Positions 8,177 through 10,000 of a stretch of 10,000 nt of DNA are shown one piece after another. Origin of the DNA: Conus ventricosus (lineage: Eukaryota; Mollusca; Gastropoda; Neogastropoda; Conidae). The stretch spans positions 34,994,247 to 35,004,246 of the forward strand of contig CM031609.1 in the NCBI GenBank assembly GCA_018398815.1, written 5' to 3'. Position numbers and translations under genes: made by a program. The notes under the pieces were generated by a model, which was given only the letters and a program-made list of their open reading frames with translations, searched no databases and had not been told where the DNA came from. How positions within the stretch are numbered: position 1 is the first letter of the stretch; each line of letters opens with the position of its first letter.

Positions 8177-8253
8177 AGTTTCAGTTTCAGTTTCATCAAG
8201 GAGGTGTCACTGCGTGCGGACTAGTCCTTATACACTACACAGCATCCGCTAAG
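8177..8253 (+). mobile_element. SINE-like fragment, left part
   Basis: Three AGTTTC units (8177-8194) lead into AAGGAGGTGTCACTGCGTGC and then a CTACAC...CATCCGCTAAG block. I recall this arrangement from a tRNA-related SINE widespread in gastropods, in which the GCGTTCGGAC-type segment acts as the polymerase III box B; here that segment (about 8212-8227) is degenerate. Identification is from memory, so family and host range need a search. Confidence 0.55.
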
Positions 8254-8371
8254 TTTTGAGACCACATTGCACATGATTTAAAGCTGATTGATAAATAAAT
8301 AATGACTATGATAAGAGAATTTAAGAACAGGATCTCAAGATAGGACTTAGGACATGGCTGAACTACACATG

Positions 8372-8400
8372 AGTACAACGCGCTGGTCAGACCTTGGATA
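8372..8400 (+). mobile_element. SINE-like fragment, right part
   Basis: ACAACGCGCTGGTCAGACCT resembles the right end of the same SINE as at 8177-8253, as I remember it. The two pieces are about 118 bases apart, more than I would expect, so an insertion or a separate truncated copy is likely. Its short length keeps confidence low. Confidence 0.35.
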
Positions 8401-8432
8401 CCTACCTAACATTAGCTGTGCCATTGCTATCA

Positions 8433-8561
8433 GTGTATGTGTGCGTGGTGAGTGTACACATATGTGCGCATATGGGTGTTCACAAGTGTGTAGACACAGC
8501 CCATGTGTGTGAACCTGTGTATGCAGTGCGCATATGAATGTGCGTGTGTGTATGTGTATGT
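8433..8561. repeat. Imperfect TG/CA microsatellite
   Basis: The stretch is dominated by TGTG, TATG and CATATG units with many interruptions. It ends exactly where the tail of element C begins. It is either an old (TG)n repeat that served as insertion site or a repeat grown from an element tail. Confidence 0.85.
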
Positions 8562-8751
8562 CTTGTTGTTGTTATTGGCTTCAATTTAACGTCTTTCCAC
8601 ATTAACTAATATTAGACGAAGAGAAAGGGTGTGGAGAGGGGGAGCATGAGGAGGAGGTAGGTGGGTGGGTTATGTTGCAATCATATACCAAAAAAAAAAA
8701 AAGAAAAAAAAAGACATCTTTACAATCTTCACAATACAATAAAACATTGTT
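8562..8751 (-). promoter_or_regulatory. Element C 3' UTR and AAC-type tail
   Basis: From the ORF2 stop, the minus strand has an oligo(T) run (plus-strand A-rich 8690-8712), a pyrimidine-rich stretch, and a segment with CGTCT/AGACG (8590-8594 and 8614-8618) around the 10-base palindrome CTAATATTAG (8606-8615). It ends in ACAACAACAA. The palindrome and flanking repeat may form the 3' hairpin read by the RT; this is inference. No AATAAA is visible near the end. Confidence 0.65.
8690..8712. repeat. A-rich run inside the element C 3' UTR
   Basis: Thirteen A, one G and nine A on the plus strand. It reads as poly(T) in the element's sense, so it cannot be element C's own poly(A) tail. Confidence 0.9.
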
Positions 8752-9060
8752 TTAAAGGTATGGGAAAACCAAATTTAAATAACTGTTATAACAAATGTCC
8801 CATGGGACTGCGTAGTAAACAGTTCGAAACAACAAACTAAAATTCTCAAGGATACTTTCAAGAGAACTTTCAGAAATAGCCGGTAAAAGAGGTTTCAACC
8901 TCTGGCATTCCAGGAGAATGTGTTGGTTTGAAATTTGTTCACCGCACAGACATTTAACATTCGTGCTGAATTTTGTTTGAAAGTATTAAGCTTTATCCTA
9001 TAAGACAGCGACGTAATGTGTCTAACTTTTAAAATGTTACTATAATTCACAGCTATTTTT
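8752..9060 (-). pseudogene. Element C ORF2, C-terminal CCHC region
   Basis: The minus strand gives VRHITSLSYRIKLNTF in one frame. A one-base shift then gives TNVKCLCGEQISNQHILLEC, a C-X1-C-X7-H-X4-C knuckle (Cys 8950 and 8944, His 8920, Cys 8905, low ends of the codons). The frame continues as QRLKPLLPAISESSLESILE to a TAA at 8752-8754, taken as the ORF2 end. A CCHC array after RNase H, preceded by a Leu/Arg-rich helix region, is usual in this LINE group and probably binds nucleic acid. Confidence 0.82.
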
Positions 9061-9225
9061 TTGCCACACCATCAGAATTCATTAAGATGCTGGAGAATTT
9101 CTCCTTCCTATGGAGAGATTTTGAAACTTTGTTCCACGATGCTTGCTCCAGTAAATAATACTCTTCTGTAACGGATAATGGAATGTTTATTTCTATAGAT
9201 TCTCTGTCTTGTCTTGCACCTTTTT

Positions 9226-9560
9226 TGCGGCTCTATCAGCACAGTTATTTGAATACAATGCAATATGCGAAGAAAAGGCGACATTGGTCCCTGATGATAA
9301 TTTTGGATTTTTTTCTTGTAATCAAGTGAATGTAAAGCATACAGTACGGATTGAGAATCGACGCAGAATAAAATTTGAAAAATGTTCAATGGAAGATCAA
9401 CTATGTAATTAAAAGTCATAAGTATAGCAACCAGTTCGGCGGTAAATATTGATCGACTTTTATCAATGAAGTATGACTTTTCTTTTATTTTTTTAAAGCT
9501 GGTATTAATAAACCTGAACCAGCACGATGATCATCTAAGAGTGAGCCATCCGTATATACC
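9226..9560 (-). pseudogene. Element C ORF2, RNase H domain (frameshifted)
   Basis: RNase H would remove the RNA strand after cDNA synthesis. The minus strand shows KVYTDGS with the first catalytic Asp at 9548-9550. In a second frame come FTAELVAIL (Glu at 9435-9437) and CVDSQSVLYAL (Asp at 9357-9359). In a third frame come SSHIALYSNN (His at 9265-9267) and CADRAAKKV (Asp at 9235-9237). Together these give the D-E-D-H-D set of RNase H1-type enzymes in the right order and at plausible spacing. One frameshift lies in an A-rich run near 9481-9492 and another between 9357 and 9285. The plus-strand frame at 9209-9412 is the antisense of this domain. Confidence 0.87.
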
Positions 9561-9997
9561 TTTAAATGATTTGGGCATTCATTCTCTAGGTACAGTCGGA
9601 CTTCACTTTGCATTCTCATTCTTCTTCATTCAGTGTAATCGATATCAAAATGTGGTTTATTCATCTCCCAGGCAGGTTAAGGAGAAACTACTTGCTGTAC
9701 ATCAATATTATGTGGTTTTATTTCCGACTCTTTAAATAAGTCTGATGCATGTGAATCAATTGGCTTTAATGAAGATATCTGTCTAGCCCGTTTAGGAAAA
9801 TTTATTTCTGATTTTATTTGTACTTCTTCCGAGACAAAGTTGTCAGTTGTTGACGTCCTAAGAATGTACTTTGCACATGCAAGATTTCAATATTCATCCA
9901 AGGGCAATTCTCCAATTTCTTTATAGGTTCCAAGGGTTGATGCGTGAAAGGGTACACCAAGAACAAGCCTGTATCCTTTGCAATCGATACGTTGACG
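9561..9997 (-). pseudogene. Element C ORF2, region between RT and RNase H (partial)
   Basis: The minus-strand frame starting at 9997 reads KGYRLVLGVPFHASTLGTYK, then EIGELPLDEY, a TGA (9887-9889), and NLACAKYILRTS. The run of a Leu-Gly-Val-Pro block followed by an E-G-LPL block is what follows the thumb in I/R1/Jockey-group polyproteins. Two more stops, TAA at 9677-9679 and TGA at 9626-9628, lie in the same frame before the RNase H. The upstream RT catalytic domain is outside the window. Confidence 0.75.
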
Positions 9998-10000
9998 TGT

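Larger units (their letters stand above)
8562..10000 (-). mobile_element. Element C: RNase H-bearing non-LTR retrotransposon, 3' part
   Basis: On the minus strand the order is post-RT region, RNase H, CCHC motif, 3' UTR and a terminal AACAACAAC tail (plus-strand GTT units at 8565-8573). RNase H inside ORF2 is typical of the I/R1/LOA group of LINEs. The RT core would lie beyond base 10000. In-frame stops at 9887-9889, 9677-9679 and 9626-9628, and several frame changes, show a dead copy. The tail abuts the TG microsatellite. The exact clade is not decided, though an I-like element is the best guess. Confidence 0.87.

Noticed and set aside
7952..8224. 90-codon plus-strand ORF
   Set aside because: It spans repeat copy 2 and runs into the SINE-like hexamers, so it is a composite of repeats and not a gene.
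9466..9735. 89-codon plus-strand ORF
   Set aside because: It is antisense to the element C segment carrying YTDGS and is explained by it.

Overview
The window looks like animal nuclear DNA made almost entirely of old transposable-element sequence. I see no intact host gene, rRNA, tRNA, operon or CRISPR array. The signs are AT-rich composition, long microsatellites, non-LTR retrotransposons (LINEs) in varied states of decay, and a short motif set at 8177-8253 that I recall from mollusc, especially gastropod, SINEs. A lophotrochozoan such as a gastropod is my best guess, but that rests on memory and not on a search.

Layout. (1) 1-3328, plus strand: Element A, an APE-endonuclease LINE cut off by the window start. 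It shows endonuclease, reverse transcriptase (RT), a CCHC zinc motif, a short 3' UTR with AATAAA and a (TGTCAT)4 tail. A (CT)39 microsatellite follows directly. (2) 3409-4171: no recognisable gene, one CAAA-rich stretch and one 38-codon ORF of unknown origin. (3) 4172-6523, plus strand: Element B, heavily decayed, an R2/HERO/NeSL-type LINE with RT, a CCHC motif and a C-terminal restriction-enzyme-like endonuclease. It is readable only by moving between frames. An A-rich stretch and three abutting small hairpins follow to 6795. (4) 6796-8018: unassigned DNA holding a roughly 105-bp direct repeat, two copies 556 bp apart. (5) 8177-8400: two pieces resembling the two ends of one SINE. (6) 8433-8561: imperfect TG microsatellite. 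(7) 8562-10000, minus strand: Element C, an RNase H-bearing LINE whose RT core lies beyond the window. It shows post-RT sequence, RNase H, a CCHC motif, a 3' UTR and an AAC-type tail abutting the TG repeat.

How they relate. The three LINEs are unrelated insertions and do not form a pathway. Each has its own means of target cleavage or replication (APE endonuclease, restriction-like endonuclease, RNase H-bearing type), and each ends its protein with a CCHC zinc motif. All are broken by stops or frameshifts in this copy, so none can encode a full polyprotein from here. Element A appears least damaged and B most damaged, which suggests B is the oldest. I found no convincing undescribed system. 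The best leads are the RLE-bearing element B, the 556-bp-spaced direct repeat, and the microsatellites that abut the 3' tails of A and C.
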